DNA of 64,000 nucleotides from positions 112,080-176,079 of the forward strand of contig MU130381.1 in NCBI GenBank assembly GCA_015039465.1, written 5' to 3'. This stretch comes from Phlegmacium glaucopus (taxonomy: Eukaryota > Basidiomycota > Agaricomycetes > Agaricales > Cortinariaceae). The notes below the pieces were generated by a model. It was not told where the DNA came from. It did no database searches and saw only the letters and a program-made list of their open reading frames with translations. Below are positions 11,401 through 22,307 of this stretch, in pieces (the stretch's first letter is position 1; every line of letters starts with the position of its first letter). The translations under genes were made by a program, and so were the position numbers.

Positions 11401-14400
11401 GTCCGACATAGCAACGTGCTGCAAAATGAAAATCGATGCATATGGCAAACTGACATCGAAAGCAACTGATTTCGGAATGTCCCCCGCAGAAATTTCTTCG
11501 ATACATGTTTGCAGGAAGAAATCGATGCACATTCCAGGATCAGCCCTCTGCATGCAAGGTTTAGAGTCGTAAGTGAGTAGTGTGAATACCAATGCTTACA
11601 ATCTTTTTAATATCTTCTTCGAGATAAGTGGAGGCTGGAAGAACGAGAGGTGTGATGGTGATCAACATATCCTGCTGACATATGAGCCTGAATGTCGTGA
11701 GTTCTGCATCTTTGGATATTCCTTCAAGATATGTGAACGCCGGATGGCTGGTGGAAGTTTTTATACTGTCTTTATCTCCTTCATAGAACTTGAACGGTGT
11801 GACTTCCTTGAGACATATATAGCAGACACGTTAGAAAGATACTGCTTATAGTAGAAATAATATTACCCGCGTCAATGTAAACGTCCTGCCTTCTAACCCA
11901 GAACAGTTAGCCGCATAGTGTCTCGTGAGCGGCGAATAGAAAGACAGGAGGGAGCCAGTGGTTTTTATGTTTGTGGAGTCTGAAGAAATTAGATGACTTT
12001 AGATGCGACAGAAATGGGCCACTTACCCTCAATATCTGACCATTCGTCTCTAGAAGAGCTGCCATCTGTCAGATCTGCGTTGTCGGACTCATCTCCGCTT
12101 GACATTGTCATGTTATCATCTTGCCAAACCTCCGGTACAGGCGTTGAGGCGCGCGTCTTCCTGTAAGATGGATTCAAGATTATGTTCGTCTATACAATGG
12201 TCACTTACGCGAGCCTTGCATCGCGATCAGCTTCCGACACTCTTGCTTCGTCCTCTGTATCCGATAGATTTGCCCGCCCGGATATCCGCCATGAGGATCG
12301 CGTTGGGGGTTGTCGTTCCTGATGAGCTGAATTAATTTTATTGATGAAAGTAGGGAGGGTCGGTTGGGGAAGATAAAGGTCGTTTTTGTGGGAGGTTTTG
12401 TCTGGATAATTCACTTAGATGCATATGCGACACGTCAACTTGATGCTCACCCACCTTGGGAGTTGACTCTGCTTCGATATCTAAGTTGATCAAACATCCG
12501 TTTCGCTCGACCAGTCAGCCTATCCTGCTCTTCCACGAAAGCTAACTGAGCTCGAGTCGTCAGGCGATGTCCTTTCGGAGCCGAATAAATATCCAAATAA
12601 ATATCCAAGATGATTTCAGCCGCCTCCAGCCATACGTTTCGCTCAGTAGATGCAGTTAAAAAAACCTTGCTACATATGTGCGGAATTCTTATGCTTGTTA
12701 CTCGACGGTAATGATGAGCACCGAGATCATTGCTGTCGACTTTGAGTCCCTGGTCGAGACGGACTACCATTGCAGCAAGCCCTGCCTTCCATGTCACATC
12801 TACAGTCCTGACCGTGATTTTGTAAAAGGTCACTGTTGATTGGTGAGTTCAACTTCAATTAAGATATCTGAAATATGTACCAACCATCGAGATCAGGCGG
12901 CGGAAGATATTCAGCTGCTGGAGAGTTTACCAGGTCTACGAAGTTCAAGCGGAAAGAATTGCCGGCGGCCAGGAGTGCTTTGGCCTCAGCTGCGGACATT
13001 GAGGCTTTGACGTTCCCGACAACAATTTCCCAGATACACGCATACGTTAAAGTCCTTGGCTGAGGGCCGAACAGACGATTGGCTGTAATATCAATTCCTT
13101 CAAGATGCCATGAGGATTGAGATTGGCAAAATTTTCCAACGGTGAAACAAACCATCAATCTTGAGCACTTCCTCCTGGATCGAATTGTTGGAGCTGTGAG
13201 CTGATGATTTCAGAGGATGATCATTCCTGAAACTCCCGGTGATGACATCCAGGTTCAATGACATCTCTAGATAGAACATAAGTGACATTTAATGCTATGA
13301 AGGTCAATAACTCACCCATATAATAGTCATGCATTCGAAACTGAAATTGCACTTCCGGCAATGTATAGGCAAAACAATCCTTTGCCGGCCTATGATTGAA
13401 AGGTTGAGGCTCAGTGGTGTTCCACATTGCGTGGCCCATCAAGCCCATTGGAGTCAATACAGTAACTCGTTGGGCATTCAGAGACAGCTGAGCTTGGAGC
13501 ATATTGCTCTAAACATGATATAAGTAATTATATAAGAATACAACGACATCGACAGACCTTTCCTTGACGGTATTTCAGACAGATCGGGTCACCAGGAGGC
13601 AGTTTCTGCTTTCGCTTCTCCAGATATTCATACAATGTTTGAAAATGTGTAAATGAACCAAGATAGTTATCCCTCAGAACCATGAAATATCGAATAGACC
13701 ACCCAAATGCTTTGAAGACAGCGTTGCGAAGCTAGTTTTATCAGAAACCATGTAACTTTTAAATTAAACCAACACAAGGAAGCTCACCTTGAAATCTAGC
13801 TTGAGTTGTTCCACATTGTCTTCCCGAACTTCAGCAAAGTAAAGATAGGAGCCACTGATGTTAAGAGACTCTGTGTAAAATAGAGTTATGCCTTGTTTTG
13901 GAGCATGTAAAGCATGGGTACTCCAGCGAGGTAACAAGAAGTCAAGCACCACATCAGGTCCTATAACAGAAAATGGGACGGATGTAAACTCCGGAGTAAA
14001 TACATTTAACGGAATCTCGGTAACGATCTTCAAATGAGGTCCTCGAAGAATAACCAAAGCTTCAAGAATAGAATATCAAAATCCATCATATCATACAACT
14101 AGTATTGATCTTACCATTTTCATCCTTTATAAGCGGTTTGTCAACGATATTCTGGTCGTTGGCATATTGATTTATCTCGAAGTGGTGCAGTTCGAGTTTT
14201 ACAGAATAAATGGTCGGTATAAATTTTTGAGAGTCGACAGGAGGTCCAGAGGCCCAATCCTTTCCCAGGTCGACGAACATATCGATATGATCCCGCAGCA
14301 GGTAAAGAACAGGCTGCCGCAGAAATGCAGTAATCGACCATGTACGTTCAGCGTTCCAGAGGAGCGGAGAAGGCAGTTCGCCACGTATCTGACATTATGA

Positions 14401-16472
14401 TTGTGTCAAATGAGAAAATGGAAAATGATTAGCAGCTTACTCGACAGGATTCAGCATTTATCAAGCGGATGTCATCCAAGCTTGAGGTAAGGGAAACGGC
14501 ATCTAAATGAATCTCGAGTGTTGACTCATACCCGGAGGGCCTTGTGGTCATAGGCATAACGTAATTAATCGAAGAACGATCACCAGCGACGAGATTTATT
14601 GAGGCAAATTCTCGCTTTCGAGGGCGATGTGGAATCTCCGCCAAGCCGTCCCATTGCCAATCCTAATGAACACGTCAAAGCCTGTTGCAGGAAAAAAACT
14701 ACTTGAATACCTTGGATGCCTCACGAAACGGGATATGTAATGTAGTTTCATGACGTAGTTCAATAAACATCTGAAGGCTTGTCCAAGCCCTCTTGTCTCC
14801 AGGCAAAGGCTTAGGATCGACTTCCACATTCTGAAAGGTAGGTGGGAAAAATGCCCTCTGTATCTCAGCCCTAGAAAACGATTAACACAGCCAAAAAAAC
14901 GGACACAGAGATGTTACCTTTGACGGTCTGCCCACGGCCCATAGCGTAGAAAGCCACCATTGATGATGATATCGAAACCCCATTCCGGATCTGCCTCCCC
15001 ATTACCTATAGCACTTTCAGCAAGTTGCGTTGCAGTAGGCACTTCTCCAACAACGTCCGCATAATACGTCAATTCGAGACTGGGAGCCTCAAGAATCTTC
15101 CGCTCAATAGCATACTCGAACCTGGAAAAGTCAATTCCTACGGGCGTATCATCATCTACTACTTTTTTGGGCTGGGTACGACCAGGCGTCGTTGATTTGT
15201 TCGAATGTTGAGCGAGTCTTTGACCACGTCGAGTTGAGAAATAGTCAAGTGAGAGTCCGTAAAGCTTCATCTGGCGCCATAACTTGATAAATGGGCGATA
15301 AGGTTGATAAGAATATGGCTTTCGAAGAATGGCATGCCTAACATATCAAAACTTTTAGTCATTCTGATAAAAGGTTTCATTATAGGACGAACTGCTGAAT
15401 TCGGCCGTGGACAACTCCGCCGAGCGTCGCCATGGGATCAACAAAGTCATCGTTCTGCACTAAATGGATCTGTGGATTGTGGAACTTCATTCTAAAAACC
15501 TGCTTATAAAGGTCGTGAGGTGATCTAGACTGTGGGATTATAAGCACAACGGTATGAGGGAAGGAAGTCAACAACAAACTGGAGCAATTCCATAGGTTCC
15601 CACAGCATTGCGAAATTCTGCAACGAGTAAATTGGGTGTCGAAGGATTGCCCAAGATTATTGCTCCAGTTTGGATGTCCATGCCAAGAGGCAGCATATCT
15701 TTTGGATCGAGGGACGGTAATTGTTGCCGGAACCACTCCAACGCCGCTTCAACAAAGCCTGGCATTCGTAGGGACTCCCTTGCAACATGAGGAGGGTAGA
15801 AAAGGGGGGTACTTTCTGTGGACGACATGTGGGCCGATGAGGCAAACCGAATGAATTGATGGCACACCTACCTTGGCGTGTATACCGGCCAAAAATGCCA
15901 TGAGAGCTTGAATGAGAGGTGGGCCGATTTGCCTTTTCCATTTGAGCTATGATGCTGTCGTATGCCGCTGTTCTGTTGTACAAAAACCACTCTACACCTT
16001 GGAAAGAGAGCTGGATACGACAAGACCACAAACGGCCGGAATGCTTAGCTAACAGGACTGTCAGATATTCACATTAAAAGGTAAGTAATTAGACATTTAC
16101 ATTCCTCTCCAAGGGCAGAATTAATCTCCTCCTCAGAGGTTGGTCTTCGAATCCAGTACCTCCATTGAATCTGGCCTTTGACAATCTTCATGGTTTGATT
16201 GCTCGAGTGGTAACGAACATCTTTGAGAAGAATTCTCCCAGCGAGAAGGGAGAAATGGATAGATCCTCGTTGCAAGTCTTGACATGGTTTCCAGCAGAAG
16301 GATCGCATGACTCACCAATTTCAACCCATATACTTGAGGCTTCTTTATTCCAGTACAGAATGCGAATGACTTGGCCAATGATGTATGCAATGAAACGATT
16401 CCAGTAGAAGAAGTATAATGTCAAAGACACAACAATACAGATACATGTTACCAGCAGTAGGTGGTCGAACAT
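5467..16472 (-). CDS. CSF1: Csf1/KIAA1109 (BLTP1)-type bridge-like lipid transfer protein
   Basis: This is one gene of about 11 kb with many short introns. Family members form a long hydrophobic groove that carries lipids between the ER and other membranes. The start is ATG at 16472-16470, giving MFDHLLLVTCICIVVSLTLY, a membrane anchor, followed by FFYWNRFIAYIIGQVIRILY and WVEIG. A splice joins SIHFSLLAGRILLKDVRYHS and NQTMKIVKGQIQWRYWIRR, the conserved family N-terminal signature. The longest uninterrupted exon reading is 8875-11592 (about 900 residues). The C-terminal part is at 6923-8422 and 5467-6981, with a Ser/Pro-rich linker near 5750-6000. The tail has RQLGEATPDVMHPFFMKKAG and a stop at 5469-5467. 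Between about 11.6 and 16 kb the gene is cut into many small exons whose limits I did not fix individually. Long plus-strand frames inside it are shadows. Confidence 0.9.
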
Positions 16473-16639
16473 AACTTTCAGCGTTGTGCGACTTTAGTTC
16501 AGAAGGTGTCAGTTCGTTTACTGAGCATAATCCACGCCGAGGCAAAGAACAGCGCGTCTCTGCTAAGGCTTCTCTACACGGTCACATGCAATTACGTAAC
16601 ATATGTATACCGAATTTTTATTTTTCATCCTCCCACATT
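16473..16639. promoter_or_regulatory. Divergent promoter region, CSF1 / NDUFAF8-like gene
   Basis: The 167 bp between the two start codons must hold both promoters. I saw no unambiguous core element. It is inferred from gene orientation only. Confidence 0.4.
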
Positions 16640-16891
16640 ATGCTTGCCGCAGTAGCCAAAGAGCGAGGGAATACCCTAAAAAGATTGGCCTGCCATTCAA
16701 CTGTGACATGTTCAGCGCAAGCTGCTGCTTATGGCAAGTGCATTGTGGCAACATACACAGACATCACGAAAGATGCCTGCAAAGATGAATTCCTCTTATT
16801 CAAGCGCTGTCTCTATAATGCAGTATGTTCCCTTTTTCAATCCATGTTATTATCTGTGTTCATTGATTTATAGATGAAGAAAGCCCAGTGA
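16640..16891 (+). CDS. Small twin-CX9C protein, NDUFAF8-like (complex I assembly)
   Basis: Two exons (16640-16822 and 16874-16891) encode 66 residues. The protein begins MLAAVAKERGNTLKRLAC and carries two exact CX9C pairs: Cys24/Cys34 and Cys47/Cys57. Twin-CX9C proteins are oxidised and trapped in the mitochondrial intermembrane space by MIA40, which is encoded at 59.6 kb. The spacing and the motif CSAQAAAYGKC resemble animal NDUFAF8 (C17orf89), an assembly factor of NADH dehydrogenase. That family assignment is by recalled similarity and is moderately sure; the twin-CX9C architecture is certain. The second exon encodes only MKKAQ, so an unspliced reading would miss the true end. It is head-to-head with CSF1 and tail-to-tail with the Dsc4-like gene. 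Confidence 0.8.
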
Positions 16892-16997
16892 CTGGTCCTC
16901 AAAATTGTCCGCTTCTTCCCGAACCACAAATTATGCATATAAATAGTATCCATAAAAGATTCATAAATAAAACACCTTCGATACCAACTCAGCTCTT

Positions 16998-17911
16998 CTA
17001 GTCCCGTGTATTCATTGCGCCAGGAACCGTTGGCTCTCGACCACCGTCTGGGGGTGGACCCGTAGATGTCCCTGCGCCTCCAGTATCTCTGATCTGTCTA
17101 CTTGCTCGCATTAGCATTCTCATACCAGCCGGGAGAGGCCATGATGTGGTATTAGGAAGAGGAAGTACCGAATCGATACTGGTTGACCGTGGGGAAGGGG
17201 GAGGGTGTCGGAAATGTCTCATGATGGCTGTAACTCGGAAGTCGACGACAATCGGCACTGCGTTCGGGGACGACATCGTTTTCGATGGTAGAATTGGTGA
17301 GAAAGGGGGCGAATCTGAGGACGAATCGAGAGATGCTTGAAACAATGGAATCGAAAGTGTCGATGGCGCAGGTGCCGAGGGTAGAAGGATGTCTTCTGGA
17401 CCTTCTCCCTCGCTGTTGTAGTACACAGATGTTTCATAGGCAATGGTGATGAGCAATAATTGAAGGATGAAGATGAGTAGGTCAAGCGTGAGCAGCTGGA
17501 ACTTTGAGGGAAGGTATGCTGTCAGGGAGGAAGGTTAGTATTCAAATGATTAAACTCAAGTATCGACGTACACATCCCGATGAAGTCAAGAATAATGGCC
17601 CTCCCTTCAGCAGGCCCACGAAAGGAATGGGTCCACAAACTTGGCAAATTGAGGAATAGAGCCATTGTGAAAAAGGAACGCAATGACCTGCTCGAATCGA
17701 GCTCTCTAGGTTTTGAACATAGAAACTGGGAAACCATCCTGAAAACATAGATCCATATCGAAGGAGCCAAGAAGAACGACAGTGTATGCAGTTGGTACAA
17801 AAACGTGTCGAGCTGAAATGGTTCACGTCAATTTGGGATTGTGTCGAGAATGCAGAATAGACGTACAGAGTGGATGATGTGTTGCCTCTGGACATAGTAG
17901 CGTTTAGGCAT
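16998..17911 (-). CDS. DUF1746 membrane protein, Dsc4-like (Golgi Dsc E3 ligase subunit)
   Basis: The start is ATG at 17911-17909 (MPKRYYVQRQHIIHS). A splice to LDTFLYQLHTLSFFLAPSIW follows, then SKPRELDSSRSLRSFF, RGPAEGRAIILDFIGM and SKFQLLTLDLLIFILQLLLI with TIAYET. This block is the fungal DUF1746 domain found in Dsc4 of Schizosaccharomyces pombe, a membrane subunit of the Dsc ubiquitin ligase that triggers cleavage of the SREBP sterol/oxygen sensor. At least three hydrophobic segments are visible. The C-terminal 120 or so residues are Ser/Pro-rich and probably cytosolic and disordered. The stop is at 17000-16998. Assignment to the domain family is firm. Function as a Dsc subunit in this species is inferred. 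Confidence 0.8.
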
Positions 17912-18150
17912 ATCATGTATTAAATTTATCCAAATTGAACGCGATCCTTCTTCGAGAGCGCAAGGTGTAAGTAACTTTTGAAAGTTGGACTGTAATCATG
18001 ACATGCGACTGTTTTGTGGCTGTGCCCAAACTATAATGATATTGTGACCAAAGAAACCCAATAAAAATACAAAAGATACTGGGATAACTATGTAAGTAAG
18101 ATGTCCTGTCCAAGTTCATTATGATACATTAAGTAAGGGAAATAAGCATT

Positions 18151-19204
18151 TCATTGAATGTACCCTTGGGCCTTCTGTTGGTCCAAAAAACCACCAGGCA
18201 ATTCATTTTCATGATTCAAATTGACATTTCCTTCGGCGACAATGTCGTTGCGAGTCCACGGGCCGCTACCATTATCCAATTCATGCATGTGATTCACAGA
18301 GAGGACTTTGCCCCCTGGTGACCGCGCACCTTCCTCGTACGGGTTAAATTCAACATCATATGGGCCTATAGAGTATGGATCCGGAGACGTGGTGGGCTGA
18401 TTCATGTAATCGTGTAGCCTTGAGTACTGAAAGCCATTGCTCGGTTTCAGTTGAAAGGCTTCATTAATCTGCATTCGTGACGCCCGTGCAGTTCTTTTCT
18501 GCCGTTGCAATTGATTAAGGTAGCGAGTGACGATAACGGCGCCATCTATACGCGTAAATCAGAACGCAAAAAAATGAGACAGACAACAGCATCACTCACA
18601 CAATTCAACAAAAAGGACAATCAACGCCACAATAAGATAGACCCATTTAGCAATTGAGAGCAAACCCGTACATTGACTCTCCGCTCCTGGATTCTTGATT
18701 GCGGTTTTACAAGCTAAGACTTCCAAGTTATCTGAGGCGCGGGAGATTTCGAACAGTAGATAACCGGCAACAGCGAGGTTAATGACAAAATGCACATAAA
18801 GAACATAGGCATAGACTTGAATGAATAATTGTTTCCTAACGATAGCGCCCATCAATCTGGAGCATTGAATCATTAATCATATTTTCTATAACTTCGCAAG
18901 ACGATGGTACTAACCCGAAGATGGATGTTGCAAACAGAATTGTCTCCATCAACGCGGCAAGGATGAAAGCTGCTCGTCCGCTACTTGTCAGGCCTGTGGT
19001 AGCTACAAAACATGCGAGGATTAGATGGGCTCCGAGTCGAATATAATGATGTTACTAACAAGCCACCTCGAACCACAAAAGCACGGCGAGTGAGCCCGAG
19101 ACCAAACATCCAAGGATGGCCATCGATATCACACCCATCCGCACTGGCAAGCAACAGCAAAATGTGGTTCCTCCGAAGAATAGGTGCCTATAGCTGAAAG
19201 GCAT
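18151..19204 (-). CDS. Four-transmembrane protein of unknown function
   Basis: The start is ATG at 19204-19202 (MPFSYRHLFFGGTTFCCCLP). Four hydrophobic segments follow: about MGVISMAILGCLVSGSLAVL, AAFILAALMETILFATSIFG, AYVLYVHFVINLAVAGYLLF and WVYLIVALIVLFVE. A luminal or extracellular loop between the third and fourth segments has two cysteines (ACKTAIKNPGAESQC). A soluble C-terminal tail of about 120 residues is rich in Asn, Pro and Tyr (GPYDVEFNPYEEGARSP). Introns were placed by frame continuity, for instance joining FEVAS to TTGLTSSGR and SIFG to LMGAIV. I do not recognise a named family. It is a typical basidiomycete small tetraspan protein, divergently placed 175 bp from the histone deacetylase gene. 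Confidence 0.75.
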
Positions 19205-19379
19205 GGCAAAGACTGCTCGAGATTGGGTGACTTAGACTGTGAATTTGTAGCCTCCGTAGCACAGACATGCACTGGTTCACACTAGTGTCGGCCATGTCGG
19301 GATGCTCGTGCTTGTACATGTTATGATGACAAGTTATTATAAGCTTTGAGCTCTAGCCTCTATCTTTGTTGAGCAGAAG

Positions 19380-22263
19380 ATGGAGAGGCCTCAGGCTACT
19401 GGCCCTTCCCCGTCGGATTCGATGAACGTAGATTCGGATGTCGTTTCGCCTCGTGTGGCTATGTCTATCCCTGCCCAAAGGCCCCGCGCAACTTCTCTTC
19501 CTGCCAATCCCCCTGACTATACTGTGGGGTATATATATTCTTCGGAAATGATGTCACATTTTTCCCCTCACGGTCATCCAGAACAGCCTGCTCGCATCCA
19601 ACAGATATGGCAGACGCTTGTCCGGGATCAACTCACAAAAAAAATGAAGTGGCTTCCCATTAGAGAAGTTCGCAGGGATGAAGCGTTACTCGTTCATAGC
19701 GAAGACCATTGGGATAAAGTCATTGCCATTCAATGTGAGTAAACTTGGGCCATATTATCCGCTATTGGATATGCAAACTAAAGACATACCTCGCCGTCAG
19801 ACTTGGGTGACCAACAGAGAGCTGACTCCGAAGATTACTATGAGCAAATGTCTCTTTATGTTATGCCAGGAACCACACGAGCTGCTCTTTTAAGTTGCGG
19901 AGGAGTAGTTGAAGCCTGCCTTGCGGTTGCGCGTAAAGAGTTAAAAAAAACTTTTGCAATAGTTCGGCCACCAGGGCATCATGCAGAACCAGATGAACAC
20001 ATGGGGTTCTGCTTTTTCAATAATGTGGCTGTGGCAGCAAGGGTAGTACAACAGCTCACCCCGCTGAAGAGGATTATGATTCTCGACTGGTTTGTCTACA
20101 ACTTATTTCAGAAGTCAACCATTCTAATCCATGTTCTCAAGGGATGTTCATCATGGTATGTGTAGTTGACATTATCTTGCTGCTAACCATGGCCTAATTG
20201 ATTTGCGTACTTCAGGCAATGGAACCCAGAGGGCATTCAATGACGATCCTTCCGTTCTCTACATTTCTTTACACCGTTATGACCAGGGAACTTTCTATCC
20301 TTGTGGTCCCTTTGGAGGAATGCAATCCTGTGGCGACGGCCCCGGATTGGGGTTGTGAGTTCACATTCTTTACTCCTAAGAAGTCTCTAAGTGTCTTGGC
20401 AGTTCTGTGAACATCCCTTGGCCAGAAAAAGGCATGGGAGACGCTGAATATATATATGCATTCCAGAAGGTTGTGATGCCCATTGCGATGGAATTCGCTC
20501 CCGAACTTGTCATCAGTATGCCAAATGACTTCCCTACACTGCCAGCTCTAATGCCTAGGTATATATAGTTGCGGCAGGCTTCGATGCGGCAGCAGGAGAT
20601 GAACTTGGTGAATGTCACGTCTCCCCCGCAGGATATGCACATATGACCCACATGCTTGCTGGTTTGGCTGGAGGGCGTTTGGTAGTTGCACTTGAGGTAC
20701 AGTCAAACCCCTTTTTTGTACTTCGACCTTTGATGACCGACATACTATGTAGGGTGGATATAATCTTCAATCTATATCTCGGTCTGCTTTGGCCGTAGCA
20801 CGGGTTCTTCTCGGACAGCCGCCAGATGAATTAGGGTCCATGACGGCCAATGAGTCAGCAACAGAGACTGTCTGGTTAGTCGCACGAGAGCAAAGTCAGT
20901 ATTGGAAGAGTGTAGATCCAAAAAGCTGTGAGCCACGAGAAGGTGGCTCCATTTAATTCCATCTCCTCATTTCTCATGCTAATTTATTTCTCGACAGGTA
21001 TAGAAGAATCGAGTTTTTCCATACCAGGCACGTAATGGCTTCCTAACGATTGGTTTCTTTTTAACCGCAACTCTACGAACAGAAATTCTGAAAGCGCACC
21101 GACAACATTATCTTTATACTAACTATGACATGATGCAAGTCCCGATGATAAGTCCTGAACTTGAAGAACGCTTTTCGTCTCAAATTATGTGCACGTACGT
21201 ATACCTTGGTGTTTCCGCTGTTTTCAGCTGTTGGATTTTCCACCAGATCAGATATGTTTGAAAACAAAACTCTTGTTATTTTTGTGCATGAATTGTAAGT
21301 AGTTTAACGTGTTTCAGTTTCAATACCCTTCTCACTTCTTTCGAAAGTGGAAATTTGCGGCTTGAATTAGAGTCATCTGCCACATGCGACGTCCATTTAG
21401 AAAGGTCTTATCTTGTGGGTATCATGTCTTGCTTTCAATCTTCCAACTGAATGTCCTTCAGATTGATTTCTCCAAAGAACTGATTGCTTGGGTGAAAAAA
21501 GAAGGGTTTTCCTTGCTCGATGCAAATTTGTTTCCTAAATCCATTAATACGGCAAGTCTCGTTTCCACATCCGAAGTCCTCGTTAACCAGTGTTTTCAGC
21601 GAGGGAAGTTGATGGAAGATGTGGGTAGAGACATGCTGATATACCTTTGGGATAATTACGTCCAGAAAGTCCAATGCCTTCAATTTGAATTCTTCCATGA
21701 CGTTCCCTTTGCAGACTTTCAAGTGCACAGCGAATCATCCTCATTGGCCATGGTCCTGGCTGCAAACCGCTCATTGATTTAGTCAATCGCCGAGGTAATT
21801 AGAGTGTACACCTCGCTGTTCACATGCGTTGATGTTATGATAGTCACCTCCGTCACGAAATCAGCCAAGGCAATCGTTCAGGTTATGGGTCCACAAAAAT
21901 CGCCTTCATTTCCTTCGGATATCGAGGATGCCCGTAATTGGTATGAACGGGTGTGTGTGATCTCTGTCTTACATCCCTCTGAGAGGTCATTAATAGATGT
22001 TCAGTGTTCCCTCGTCGTTATACCTTCAACTCATCCCATGACGGGGCCTGTTATGAAGCCAAAGGACATAAGAAGACATGGAACTATCATTTCTATTGGT
22101 ATTGTGTCTTTTATCTAGTGACTTATTGTAGCTGACTTCCAGAACAGATGCGATACGTCAGATCCATGTGATCTCCCAGGGTCTGCCTGGAATCAAACAA
22201 TTCGTGAAGGAAAAACTCTCAACTTCTCCGTTGTCCAACCGGACAAATAAAATATCATCTTGA
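19380..22263 (+). CDS. HDA1: Class II histone deacetylase HDA1/Clr3 with C-terminal Arb2 domain
   Basis: HDA1-type enzymes remove acetyl groups from histone lysines and silence chromatin. After a Pro/Ser-rich N-terminus come [40 protein letters not shown] with FFNNVA, the metal-site motif [55 protein letters not shown] and ALEGGYN. All catalytic His/Asp motifs are present. DWDVHHGNGTQ exists only after splicing in a 14-nt microexon (20142-20155) between introns 20090-20141 and 20156 to about 20215. The second half reads as an Arb2-type domain (LLLFVHEF region, [42 protein letters not shown]). For the last intron (22099-22147) I chose the AG at 22146-22147, giving [20 protein letters not shown] and a stop at 22261-22263. 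The upstream AG five bases earlier would truncate the protein. Confidence 0.92.
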
Positions 22264-22307
22264 TATCCTCTCAATGCTATCGATACTGCTATCCAGCTCT
22301 CTCTACC

